Source: an uncultured Opitutia bacterium (lineage in GTDB: Bacteria > Verrucomicrobiota > Verrucomicrobiia > Opitutales > Opitutaceae). From it: a DNA stretch of 58,370 nt. The stretch is taken from positions 1 through 58,370 of the forward strand of contig CAIJFT010000304.1 of NCBI GenBank assembly GCA_903820035.1, read 5' to 3'. This document shows, piece after piece, positions 25,742 to 33,743 of the stretch. The notes under the pieces were generated by a model that made no database searches, had not been told where the DNA came from, and was given only the letters and a program-made list of their open reading frames with translations. How positions within the stretch are numbered: the stretch's first letter is position 1; each line of letters begins with the position of its first letter. A program made the position numbers and the translations under genes.

Positions 25742-26220
25742 GCGTCGGGAGGGGAGCCCGAGTCTTTCTGGTGTTCGAGCATGCGGTCAATCGTGGCGTT
25801 CAGCCACGCCGCGTACTCCGTCGCCGTCAGGCAATTCGCATCGGGCGTTCCCTCCGCCAGGTACAGCCAACCGGCCTCGTACGGATCGTCATGAATCTTG
25901 GCGAGATCCGCCTTGAGCCCCGGATTGCCGCCCTGAAAAGTCCCGTCGATCACTCCATAGATGTCGCTGATCGCCTTGAACCCCTCGATCCAGCCGAGGA
26001 TCTCGCCGGGCTTGATCGCCGCGCCGACGGGCTTGTCGAACGACTGATCGACGAGTTCGCCGAGCATCCGCACGGCAAACTTGGAGAATCCCACCCGCCA
26101 TAACCCGTCGGGCCCGCGCCGGAGCCAGTAATGCGTCGGGGAGAACAAGGCGTCGGCGGGCAGATGAGTCGCAAAGTGGGACCGTTTGAAGAAGACGGTT
26201 TTGGGCTGCGCTGCGTCCAT
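25738..26220 (-). CDS. GcvH-like protein (lipoyl-carrier-like)
   Basis: A 160-aa protein whose centre aligns with glycine-cleavage H protein: GEILGWIEGFKAISDIYGV, then NPGLKADLAKIHDDPYEAGWLY. Lys82 sits where the lipoylated lysine lies in the E-x-x-K-A signature. The N-terminal 40 residues differ from GcvH and the C-terminus is longer. No gcvT or gcvP is present, so a role in glycine cleavage is unlikely. A dedicated swinging-arm carrier for another redox enzyme, as known for lipoate-binding proteins of the sHdr system, is the best analogy. It is the first gene of the seven-gene minus operon. Confidence 0.8.
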   Translation of the reverse strand: MDAAQPKTVFFKRSHFATHLPADALFSPTHYWLRRGPDGLWRVGFSKFAVRMLGELVDQSFDKPVGAAIKPGEILGWIEGFKAISDIYGVIDGTFQGGNPGLKADLAKIHDDPYEAGWLYLAEGTPDANCLTATEYAAWLNATIDRMLEHQKDSGSPPDA

Positions 26221-26334
26221 GCGGATGGCGGGAAATCAGTGCCAATGCCAAGCGATGGCAAGGAGGGAGTCCGGATTTCGCCGAACGGAGCCGCGCACTC
26301 GACTTGCCCGCGGTTCCCGCCAACAACGGTGGTC

Positions 26335-27483
26335 ATGATCTACCTCGACCACAACGCCGCCTCGCCGCTCCTGCCGGCGGCGCGCGCGGCGTGGTTGGAA
26401 GCCGTCGACGCGTTCCCCGGCAACCCGTCGAGTCCGCATCGGCTGGGCGCGCGGGCCGACACCGCGCTGGAGCAGGCCCGCCAGCGGCTCGCCTCGCACC
26501 TCGGGTGCTCGCCGTTCGATCTCGTTTGGACCAGCGGCGCCACGGAATCGTGCACCACGGTCCTGCGGCACGTGGCCGAGCACCGCCCCGCCGCGACGGT
26601 TTGCGTCAGTGCGATCGAACACCCGGCCGTGATCGACTGTGCCCGGGCGGCATTCCCCGGCCGCGTCACGCTCATCCCGGTGGACCACTCCGGCAGCGTC
26701 GATCTTCCGTGGTTGCAATCGCACCTCTCCCTCCAGCGTCCGGCGCTCGTGGCGGTCATGGCCGCCAACAACGAGACGGGCGTTCTCCAGCCGTGGGCCG
26801 ACGTGCAACGGCTCGCGGCGACGCACGGGGTGCCGTATTTTTGCGACGCCACCCAATGGTGCGGACGCCTGCCATCGGCCGGTCTCGGCGCCTGTGATTT
26901 CGTGGCGGGCAGTGCGCATAAATTTGGTGGTCCGCGCGGCGTCGGCTTTCTGAAAGTGCCGCGGGCGGGGAAACTGCAACCGCTCCTGCGCGGGGGCAGC
27001 CAGCAGGACGGGCGTCGGGCCGGCACGGAGAACGTCGCCGGGGTGCTCGCACTGCTCGCCGCGCTGGACTGGTGCGAGGCGCAACTGGCCTCCGGGGGCG
27101 CCGCGCGGCGTCTGGCGGCGCGTTCCCGTTTCGAAACCGAGTTGCTGGGCGCGGTGGCGGGGCTGAGCGTGAATGCCCCCGCGGCGGACCGGCTCTGGAA
27201 CACCGTCTCCGTTCTCATGCCGGCGGTGGCGGATTGCCGGCAGCGTTGGGTGGTGAAACTCGACAAGGCCGGCTTCGCCGTTTCGACCGGCTCCGCGTGT
27301 GCAAGCGGTTCCGCGGAGCCGTCCCCCGTGCTCACGGCGATGGGCCTCTCGGCCGACGCCGCCGGGCGCGCGCTGCGCTTCAGCGCGGGTTGGCTCACGA
27401 CCGACGCCGAGTGGGCCGCGTTGCGTGCGGCCGTGGTCCGGATTCACGCCGAGTGGGAACCGGCTGACCGCCGCTTGTCGTGA
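26335..27483 (+). CDS. NifS/IscS-type cysteine desulfurase
   Basis: A 382-aa PLP enzyme that abstracts sulfur from cysteine for Fe-S cluster (or lipoyl/thio-cofactor) assembly. It has MIYLDHNAASPLLPAA, WTSGATES, the Schiff-base lysine in GSAHKFGGPRGVGF, RRAGTENVAG and the active-site loop STGSACASGSAEPSPVL. It is divergent from the GcvH-like operon with a 114-base shared promoter region and overlaps the cyclase start by 4 bases (GTGA). Here it probably supplies sulfur for the Fe-S proteins of this cluster. Confidence 0.9.
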   Translation: MIYLDHNAASPLLPAARAAWLEAVDAFPGNPSSPHRLGARADTALEQARQRLASHLGCSPFDLVWTSGATESCTTVLRHVAEHRPAATVCVSAIEHPAVIDCARAAFPGRVTLIPVDHSGSVDLPWLQSHLSLQRPALVAVMAANNETGVLQPWADVQRLAATHGVPYFCDATQWCGRLPSAGLGACDFVAGSAHKFGGPRGVGFLKVPRAGKLQPLLRGGSQQDGRRAGTENVAGVLALLAALDWCEAQLASGGAARRLAARSRFETELLGAVAGLSVNAPAADRLWNTVSVLMPAVADCRQRWVVKLDKAGFAVSTGSACASGSAEPSPVLTAMGLSADAAGRALRFSAGWLTTDAEWAALRAAVVRIHAEWEPADRRLS

Positions 27484-29339
27484 GCACGCCGGTGGCGGAT
27501 AATTTCTGGGCCGTGCCGCTCCGCGCCCGGGTCACGCAGGCGCGCGACCTGGCCGTTGCCGGGTTGCTCGCGGAGCGGAACGCCGCGGGCACCTGGACCG
27601 GCGAACTCTCCGCCAGCGCGCTCTCGACGGCGACGGCGGTGACGGCGCTCACGCTGTTCCTGCGCGGCGAACCGGCGGAGGCCGCACGGCTCGAGCCGCT
27701 GCGGCGGGGCGGCTTCGACTGGTTGGTCCGCCACCAGAATAGCGACGGCGGGTGGGGCGACACGATCAAGAGTATCAGCAATATCAGCACAACGACGCTC
27801 GTCTGGGCCGCGCTGGCGCTGGCGCCGGACCTCCCCGGAGTGGCCGCGGCGGTGCGCTCGGCCGAGGCGTGGTTGCGGCAGGCCGCGGGATCGGTCGCGC
27901 CGGATGCGCTGGTGCGGGCGATCGAGACGCGTTACGGGAAGGACCGCACGTTCTCGATTCCGATTTTGACCATGTGCGCGCTCTGCGGCCGGCTCGGCGC
28001 CGGGCGCGCAGCGTGGCGTCGCGTGCGGCCGCTGCCGTTTGAAGTCGCCGCGCTGCCGCAACGCTGGTTCGGCGCGCTCAAGCTGCCGGTCGTCAGTTAT
28101 GCGTTGCCGGCGCTGATCGCGATCGGGCAGGTGCGGCACGGGCTGTGTCCGCCGCGCAATCCGATCGCGCGCGTCGTCCGCGCCGCGGTTCAGGCCCGCA
28201 CGCGGCGCACACTGGAGGCGTTGCAGCCGGAGAACGGCGGTTTTCTCGAGGCGACGCCGCTGACGAGTTTTGTGACGATGAGTCTCGCCGCGCTCGGTCT
28301 CACGCGTGGAACCGTCGCGCAGCGGGGAGCGGCGTTCATCGTCGCTTCGGTGCGGCCCGACGGCAGTTGGCCGATCGACACGAATCTTGCGACGTGGGCG
28401 ACGACGCTGTCGGTCAACGCGCTCGGCGCCGCGAATTCGGCGTTTCCCGTCTCGGCGCGCGTCGTGGTGCAGCAGGCCCTCGTGCGGCAGCAGTACCAAC
28501 GGGAGCACCCGTACACCCTCGCGGCGCCGGGCGGTTGGTCCTGGACGGACCTGCCCGGCGGCGTGCCCGATGCCGACGACACGGCGGGGGCGCTACTCGC
28601 GTTGCGCCAATTGCCGGGGGATCCGGACACTCGGGCGGCGGCTGCGGCGGGGGTGACGTGGCTGCTGGATTTGCAGAACCGTGACGGCGGCGTGCCGACG
28701 TTTTGCCGCGGTTGGGGTTGGTTGCCGTTCGACCGCAGCAGTCCGGATATCACGGCGCACGCGCTTCGCGCCTGGTTGGCGTGGCGTGACGAGTGGTCGG
28801 GTGCGCTGCCGCGCCGGGTCGACGCCGCGGTGGTGAAGGCGGTGAATTATTTACTGAGGGCCCAGCGGCCCGATGGGGCGTGGGTGCCGTTGTGGTTCGG
28901 CCATCAGGAGAATCCCGCGGATGAAAATCCTCTTTACGGCACCGCGCGCGTCCTGCCGGCGTTCTGCGAACTCGCGGTGCGGGGCGGGGGCGGTGTGGCG
29001 GCGGCGCGGGATCGGGCGTTGCGTTGGCTGATCGGGCAGCAGGCGCGGGATGGCGGTTGGAGCGGGGCCGCCGGTGCGGCTGGTTCGACGGAGGAGACGG
29101 CGCTGGCGTTGGAGGCGTTGGCGGTGGCTTGGGACAGCGACTTGGCGGCGGAACTCCGCGGTGAAGTGAAGGCTGCCCTCCAACGGGGAGCGGAGTGGCT
29201 CGCGGCGGCAGTGGAATCGGGCCGTTGGCGTGAGCCGGCGCCGATCGGTTTCTATTTTGCGAAGCTCTGGTATTTCGAGCGGCTGTACCCGGTGATCTTC
29301 GCGACCGGTGCGCTGGTGCGGTTGGCGCAGCTGAAGTAG
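27480..29339 (+). CDS. class II terpene cyclase of the squalene-hopene cyclase family
   Basis: A 619-aa two-barrel protein, close to the length of squalene-hopene cyclase (about 630). QW-type repeats recur (QNSDGGWGDT, RPDGSWPID, LQNRDGGVPTF, QRPDGAWVPLWFG, ARDGGWSG). The protonating DxDD motif is intact as PDADDTAGALLAL (Asp364-366-367). The C-terminal SHC-like segments SSPDITAHALRAW and YGTARVLPAF are present. It should cyclise a linear polyprenoid by protonation, without oxygen. The substrate is probably made by the DUF116/polyprenyl synthase fusion; no squalene synthase is seen, so a C20-C40 polyprenyl chain is as likely as squalene. The start is GTG overlapping the desulfurase stop. Confidence 0.88.
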   Translation: MSTPVADNFWAVPLRARVTQARDLAVAGLLAERNAAGTWTGELSASALSTATAVTALTLFLRGEPAEAARLEPLRRGGFDWLVRHQNSDGGWGDTIKSISNISTTTLVWAALALAPDLPGVAAAVRSAEAWLRQAAGSVAPDALVRAIETRYGKDRTFSIPILTMCALCGRLGAGRAAWRRVRPLPFEVAALPQRWFGALKLPVVSYALPALIAIGQVRHGLCPPRNPIARVVRAAVQARTRRTLEALQPENGGFLEATPLTSFVTMSLAALGLTRGTVAQRGAAFIVASVRPDGSWPIDTNLATWATTLSVNALGAANSAFPVSARVVVQQALVRQQYQREHPYTLAAPGGWSWTDLPGGVPDADDTAGALLALRQLPGDPDTRAAAAAGVTWLLDLQNRDGGVPTFCRGWGWLPFDRSSPDITAHALRAWLAWRDEWSGALPRRVDAAVVKAVNYLLRAQRPDGAWVPLWFGHQENPADENPLYGTARVLPAFCELAVRGGGGVAAARDRALRWLIGQQARDGGWSGAAGAAGSTEETALALEALAVAWDSDLAAELRGEVKAALQRGAEWLAAAVESGRWREPAPIGFYFAKLWYFERLYPVIFATGALVRLAQLK

Positions 29340-29588
29340 ACGCGGAGGGCTGGGATGGAATTTCCCGGCGCGTCACGCACGGGATAACGTTTGGGGCCTT
29401 CCTGATGGTGGCTCCGACCCAGCGGTGTCCGAGCAGCGGCAAGCGACCGGGTGGACCGACTCGCCGGGGCGATGAGGGTTGGCGGGCGTGCGGTGGTGGA
29501 GCCGCCGGGTCGGGTTATCCGCCGGAATCGGATGGGGCAAATTGCCCTCGCCCGCCCGCCCGCTGCGGCCGTCCCGCCGTTCCAAAGC
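29340..29588. other. intergenic region upstream of the NO-responsive promoter
   Basis: About 250 bases between the cyclase gene and the FNR/Dnr box hold no supported gene. Several short Gly/Arg-rich open frames are GC artefacts. No terminator-like T-run follows the cyclase stop. Confidence 0.5.
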
Positions 29589-29637
29589 TTGATCCGCATC
29601 AAGGCCCCGACGACGGGACCGAGCTATAGTCACTCCC
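29589..29637 (+). promoter_or_regulatory. FNR/Dnr-type box and promoter of the RIC gene
   Basis: TTGATCCGCATCAA at 29589-29602 is a perfect FNR/Dnr palindrome. A good -10 (TATAGT) lies at 29625-29630, 36 bases from box start to -10 start. This puts the box centre near -41.5 relative to a transcription start around 29637, which is class II activation. The ATG at 29639 would then be within a few bases of the 5' end, a nearly leaderless mRNA. Confidence 0.8.
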
Positions 29638-29638
29638 C

Positions 29639-30361
29639 ATGTCCACCACTCTGTTTTCCCCCGCAACCACGCTTGGCGCCATGGTTGCCGCTCACCCGCT
29701 GCTCTCCCGCGTTTTCGAGCGCATCGGGCTCGACTACTGTTGCGGCGGCAAACGCACGCTGGCCGAGTCCTGTGCGGCGAAGGGACTCGATGCCGGAACC
29801 GTCGCCGTGATGCTCGAGGTCGCCGTCGCGCGGCCGAGCGCGGTGCCCGTGGTTGATGCCGCGGGTATGACGTTGGTGGCGTTGGCGGATCACATCGAGG
29901 CCACGCACCATGCGTATCTCCGCGATGAATTGCCGGCCTTGGTCGAGAAGGCCGATCGCGTCGCGGCCAAACACGGTGAACGCGATCCACGGCTCGCCGC
30001 GGTGGCGACGACGATGCGCGCATTAACCTCGGAAATGTTCAGTCACATGCTGAAGGAGGAGCAGATCCTGTTTCCCCTCGTGCGCACCTTGGAGCGCGAC
30101 GGCGAGGTCGGCGGTCCGTGCGGCTCGCTCGCGCATCCGATCCGCCAGATGGAAAGCGAACACCACGGCGCGGGCGCGGCGGTGGCGCGCATGCGGGAAC
30201 TGACCGACGGCTTCACGCCCGCCGCCGACGCGTGCAACACGCACCGCGCGCTGCTGGCCGGGCTCGCGGGCCTCGAACTCGACCTGCACGAACACGTGCA
30301 CAAGGAAAACAACGTTCTCTTTCCGCGCGCGCTGGCGCTGGAGGCGCAGTTGGTCGCCTGA
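29639..30361 (+). CDS. ric: RIC-family di-iron Fe-S cluster repair protein (ScdA/YtfE/DnrN)
   Basis: A 240-aa cytoplasmic protein that restores Fe-S clusters damaged by nitric oxide. The N-terminal ScdA_N domain has GLDYCCGGKRTL. The haemerythrin-like domain supplies the di-iron His/Glu ligands (DHIEATHHAYLRDELP, HMLKEEQILFP, SEHHGAGAAVARMREL, LHEHVHKENNVLFPRAL). It is the first gene behind a perfect FNR/Dnr box, as expected for NO-stress genes. The gene symbol follows the RIC (repair of iron centres) family name. Confidence 0.93.
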   Translation: MSTTLFSPATTLGAMVAAHPLLSRVFERIGLDYCCGGKRTLAESCAAKGLDAGTVAVMLEVAVARPSAVPVVDAAGMTLVALADHIEATHHAYLRDELPALVEKADRVAAKHGERDPRLAAVATTMRALTSEMFSHMLKEEQILFPLVRTLERDGEVGGPCGSLAHPIRQMESEHHGAGAAVARMRELTDGFTPAADACNTHRALLAGLAGLELDLHEHVHKENNVLFPRALALEAQLVA

Positions 30362-30444
30362 CAACCTGGGATTTTCCGCCGGGCGGAGACGGGACTTGTA
30401 TGCGTCCGGTGCTCCGCCGAGAATTCCCGCACCGCACCCCGGAT

Positions 30445-31782
30445 ATGACTGTTCTGCGCAAATTCCTCCTCCTTGGCGGCATCTGGCTGTTAGGCGGAAC
30501 CGGCCTCTGCGGCCAAAGCACGCCGGATTACGAGCAGGCCCCGGTCAGCTATTCCGAAACCACCGCCCGCGACCGGCTCGCGCGGCAGCTGGCCCGCATC
30601 GCCTCGGGTGAAATCAAATTTGCCGGCACCGACCAGGAGGTCCTGCGCACGCTGCTGCAGGTGATGGAGGTGCCGGAGGAGACGCAGATTTTTGTTTTCT
30701 CTAAAACCAGCCTGCAGCGCGGGCGTATCCGCCCCGAGCGGCCCCGGGTGCTGTATTTTTCCGACTCGGCGTATGTTGGCTGGGTCCCTGGCGGGCTGAT
30801 GGAGGTGACGGCAATCGATCCCGAGCTGGGTCCGGTCTTCTATTCGTTCGACCTCGGCCCGACGCGGGAGAAACCGCCGACCATCATACGGGAGGGTGAC
30901 TGCCTTCGCTGCCACGGCGGCACCTTCGTGCGCGACGTGCCCGGCGTGTTTGTGCGTTCGATTTTCCCGGACGCAACCGGCGAGCCGCTCCTCCGCCACG
31001 GCACCGTCGTGGTGGATGACGAGACGCCCTTCGACCAGCGCTGGGGCGGCTGGTACGTGACCGGCTACAAGGGAAGCGAGCCGCACCGCGGTAACTCGTT
31101 CGCCTCGGAGAAGGGCGATCAACTTGTGTTTACGCCCTCGGGCCAGCGGCCCGATCAGCTTTCCGGTTTCTTCGACACCACCGACTACCTGCGCCCCACG
31201 AGCGACATGGCGGCGCTGCTCGTCGCCGAGCATCAGATGGCGATGCAGAATTCGATTACTCGGGCGGGCTTCGTCTGCCGGAAGATGCTCACTTACCAGC
31301 GCGGGCTGCAGACGACCTTCAAGGAGCCGGTGACCGAGGAGCCGGCCTACGACAGCGTGAAGAGCGTTTTCGCGAGCGCGGTGCAGGACGTCGTCGATCA
31401 TCTGCTGTTCCGCAAGGCCGCGTCGTTGCCGGACGGCATCGTGAGCAACGCTGATTTTAAACGTTCGTTTCCCCAGGGCGCGCCACGCACCCGCGCCGGT
31501 CACTCGCTCAAGGATCTGCAGTTGCAGGACCGCATTTTTGTCCAGCGCTGCAGCTACCTCATCTACGCGGAATCCTTCCAGGCGCTGCCCGAGGTGCTGA
31601 AGGTGCGGATTTTCGAGCGCCTGCGTGACGCCTTGCGCAGCACAGATCCGCAGGAGCGCTACGCTTACCTGCCCGCCGCCGAGCGGCAGCGCATTTACGA
31701 GATCCTTTTCGAAACGCAGCCGGACGCCCGCCGCTATTGGTCCGCGCGGCCTGGCGCGGTCGGGCCTGCTCGGACGGAATAG
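30445..31782 (+). CDS. exported protein with one haem c motif
   Basis: A protein of about 445 aa with a signal peptide (MTVLRKFLLLGGIWLLGG, cleavage near GLCGQS) and a single c-type haem site, CLRCHGG (C-x2-C-H), at about residue 155. Conserved-looking neighbours are RVLYFSDSAYVGWVPGG, FVRDVPGVFVRSIFPD and QRWGGWYVTGYKG. I do not recognise a named family; it looks like a periplasmic mono-haem cytochrome-like protein. An ATG at 30400 is in frame, but the start at 30445 gives a cleaner signal peptide. It lies 83 bases downstream of the RIC gene on the same strand and may share its FNR/Dnr-controlled transcript. Confidence 0.72.
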   Translation: MTVLRKFLLLGGIWLLGGTGLCGQSTPDYEQAPVSYSETTARDRLARQLARIASGEIKFAGTDQEVLRTLLQVMEVPEETQIFVFSKTSLQRGRIRPERPRVLYFSDSAYVGWVPGGLMEVTAIDPELGPVFYSFDLGPTREKPPTIIREGDCLRCHGGTFVRDVPGVFVRSIFPDATGEPLLRHGTVVVDDETPFDQRWGGWYVTGYKGSEPHRGNSFASEKGDQLVFTPSGQRPDQLSGFFDTTDYLRPTSDMAALLVAEHQMAMQNSITRAGFVCRKMLTYQRGLQTTFKEPVTEEPAYDSVKSVFASAVQDVVDHLLFRKAASLPDGIVSNADFKRSFPQGAPRTRAGHSLKDLQLQDRIFVQRCSYLIYAESFQALPEVLKVRIFERLRDALRSTDPQERYAYLPAAERQRIYEILFETQPDARRYWSARPGAVGPARTE

Positions 31783-32056
31783 TCGCGGCGCCGCCGGACT
31801 GGACCGGGCTGCTGCAGCTGAGGGGTGACGCGGGTGATTGCTCCGGCGGATAAATTCTGCCGGTGACTCGGGCGGTTGACCCGTTCAAGGCGCAGCCCTT
31901 GGGCCGCCTTCCTCCTTCAGGCCGGAGCCGGTAATCGAATCGCCGCAGCCGAACCGGAGCGAATCCGTTGGCGCTCCCGGGAGCGGTGGAAGCGTATCCA
32001 AAAAAGAAAACAGGTCGGCGCGGTCCGGATATGGGACGCGATTTATTGCCGGATCA

Positions 32057-32105
32057 TTGACGCGCATCAAGGCGCGCGCGCGCCGTTCGCGGTACAACGA
32101 TGGCC
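32057..32105 (+). promoter_or_regulatory. FNR/Dnr-type box and promoter of the NOR-like operon
   Basis: TTGACGCGCATCAA (32057-32070) differs from the ideal palindrome at one base. A -10-like TACAAC lies at 32093-32098, again 36 bases from box start. The predicted transcription start is near 32105, 12 bases before the ATG at 32117. An open frame starting at 32057 would begin inside this operator and is therefore not used. Confidence 0.75.
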
Positions 32106-32116
32106 TTCCCCGCGCC

Positions 32117-33586
32117 ATGCCTGCTTCCCCTGTCGCCTTTTGTCCCCCTGCGGTCGCCCCGGCCCGCCCGGTTGTCGTCGCGTCTCCGGCCCCGGTCGCG
32201 CTCGGTGCGTCGGCCTTTCTGCCCGTCGCGGCCCGCCGCTGGTTTGTGCTGGCGGTGGGCAGTCTGGTGGTGGCGGGTTGCCTTTCGATCTCGGTGGTTA
32301 TCGGCCGAATCCCGGGGGTGGCGCGGTTCATCGACGATCCGTTGTTTTTCAAACGCTGCCTGGTGGTGCACGTCGACCTCGCGCTCGTCGTGTGGTTCTA
32401 CGCCTTCATCGCCGGTCTCAACGCCCTGGTCGCGGGCCAGCGCCGGGCCTTCGCCGGGACCGCCGGCTTCGTCATCGCCGTCAGCGGGGTCGTCGCAATG
32501 ATGGCGGGCGCGTTGATGCGTGGCGCGCAGCCGGTCTTGGCGAATTACGTGCCGGTGATCGACCATCCGCTGTTTCTCGCCGGGCTCGGCGGTTTTTTTG
32601 TCGGCACGCTCGTCTGCCTCATTGAATCCCTCGGTGCGGTGCCGCGGGCGTTTCCGGGCGCGCCTGCGGGCGAGTGTGCGACCGGGTTGCAGGCGTCCGC
32701 GGTCGCCTTTGTGCTGGCGGGTGCGACGTGGCTTGCGACGCGTGCCTGCCTGCCGGACGGGCTCGATCCGTGGACGAAGTTCGAATTCTCCGCGTGGGGT
32801 GCGGGCCACGTGCTGCAGGTGGCGAACGCCGCCGCGATGGTGGCGGTTTGGCTGTGGCTGTTGGCGCGGGCGACTGGTCGCCCGGTGCTTGGTCCGCGCG
32901 GCGCCTTGATCGCATTCGGGGCGTTGGTGGCGCCGCACCTGGTGATGCCGCTCCTCACCGCCCGCGGGGCCCTCGATACGCTCTATCATACCGGTGCGAC
33001 GCAGCTCATGCGTTGGGGCATCTTCCCGGTGGTGTCGGTGATGCTCGTGCTTGGCGTCCGGCATCTCCGGCGGCATGGCTTGGCGGCCGGCGAGCCGCTG
33101 GCGCGTTTGGCGCGGGCCGGCTTTCTGGCGAGCGCGGCGCTTACCGCCCTTGGTTTCATCCTCGGTGCCTGCATCCGCGGTTCCACGACGCTGGTCCCGG
33201 CGCACTATCACGCGTCGCTCGGCGGTGTGACGGTGGCCTTCATGACCGCCGCGTATCTCGTCTGTGCGGGAGCCGCGCGTTCGGGCCTGGCGGCGTCGAC
33301 CATCACCTCGGCCCGGCGGCAGCTCGGCGTTTTCGGGGTGGGGCAGACCGTGTTTGCGCTCGGGTTTGGGCTGGGCGGGCTCTACGGGCTCGGCCGCAAG
33401 ACCTACGCCGGCGAGCAGCACGTGCGCCGCGTCGGCGAGTACGTGGGGCTCGGCGTCATGGGCGTCGGTGGCCTCGTCGCGACGGTCGCGGGCGTCTGGT
33501 TCCTCTGGCTGGTGCTGCGCGAGATGCGCGCCTGGTGGTCGCCGCGGGCGGCCGCATCCGTTTACCCGAACCCAAACTCATCATGA
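32117..33586 (+). CDS. degenerate haem-copper oxidase subunit I homologue
   Basis: A 489-aa polytopic membrane protein (about 12 helices) that aligns along its length with the subunit I encoded at 34293. It keeps a low-spin-haem-type His85 (VVHVDLALVVW), a helix VI His231 (GAGHVLQVANAAAMVAVW) and His363/His365 (PAHYHASLGG). The His-His pair of the CuB site is reduced to Pro-His (APHLV), and there is no active-site Tyr. It may therefore bind haem but lack a normal CuB centre: an electron-transfer or structural partner, or a highly divergent NO reductase. It is the first gene of the FNR/Dnr-controlled operon and overlaps the next gene by 4 bases. Confidence 0.72.
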   Translation: MPASPVAFCPPAVAPARPVVVASPAPVALGASAFLPVAARRWFVLAVGSLVVAGCLSISVVIGRIPGVARFIDDPLFFKRCLVVHVDLALVVWFYAFIAGLNALVAGQRRAFAGTAGFVIAVSGVVAMMAGALMRGAQPVLANYVPVIDHPLFLAGLGGFFVGTLVCLIESLGAVPRAFPGAPAGECATGLQASAVAFVLAGATWLATRACLPDGLDPWTKFEFSAWGAGHVLQVANAAAMVAVWLWLLARATGRPVLGPRGALIAFGALVAPHLVMPLLTARGALDTLYHTGATQLMRWGIFPVVSVMLVLGVRHLRRHGLAAGEPLARLARAGFLASAALTALGFILGACIRGSTTLVPAHYHASLGGVTVAFMTAAYLVCAGAARSGLAASTITSARRQLGVFGVGQTVFALGFGLGGLYGLGRKTYAGEQHVRRVGEYVGLGVMGVGGLVATVAGVWFLWLVLREMRAWWSPRAAASVYPNPNSS

Positions 33587-33732
33587 AAAACGAAACCAAG
33601 GAGCCGTTCCTCAAGCGGCTGCTCGATAATACCTGGCTACTGCTCGCCCTCGGCGTGGTCGTGCCGCTCCTGTCCTACACCGCCTGGGGCTGGATTGAAC
33701 TACTGATGGTGAAACCCGCGACCTTGCCCTGA
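33583..33732 (+). CDS. small single-helix oxidase-associated subunit
   Basis: A 49-aa protein, MKNETKEPFLKRLL followed by one membrane helix (WLLLALGVVVPLLSYTAW). It is coupled to the upstream gene by an ATGA overlap and ends 11 bases before subunit II. Short one-helix polypeptides are common accessory subunits in haem-copper oxidase operons; the sequence itself matches no family I can name. Confidence 0.7.
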   Translation: MKNETKEPFLKRLLDNTWLLLALGVVVPLLSYTAWGWIELLMVKPATLP

Positions 33733-33743
33733 GCCCCCTTACC

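Noticed and set aside
31876-31888. TTGACCCGTTCAA, FNR-like palindrome upstream of the NOR-like operon
   Set aside because: The spacer is 3 and not 4 bases, it lies about 230 bases from the start codon, and no -10 follows at the 36-base step seen at the other three boxes.
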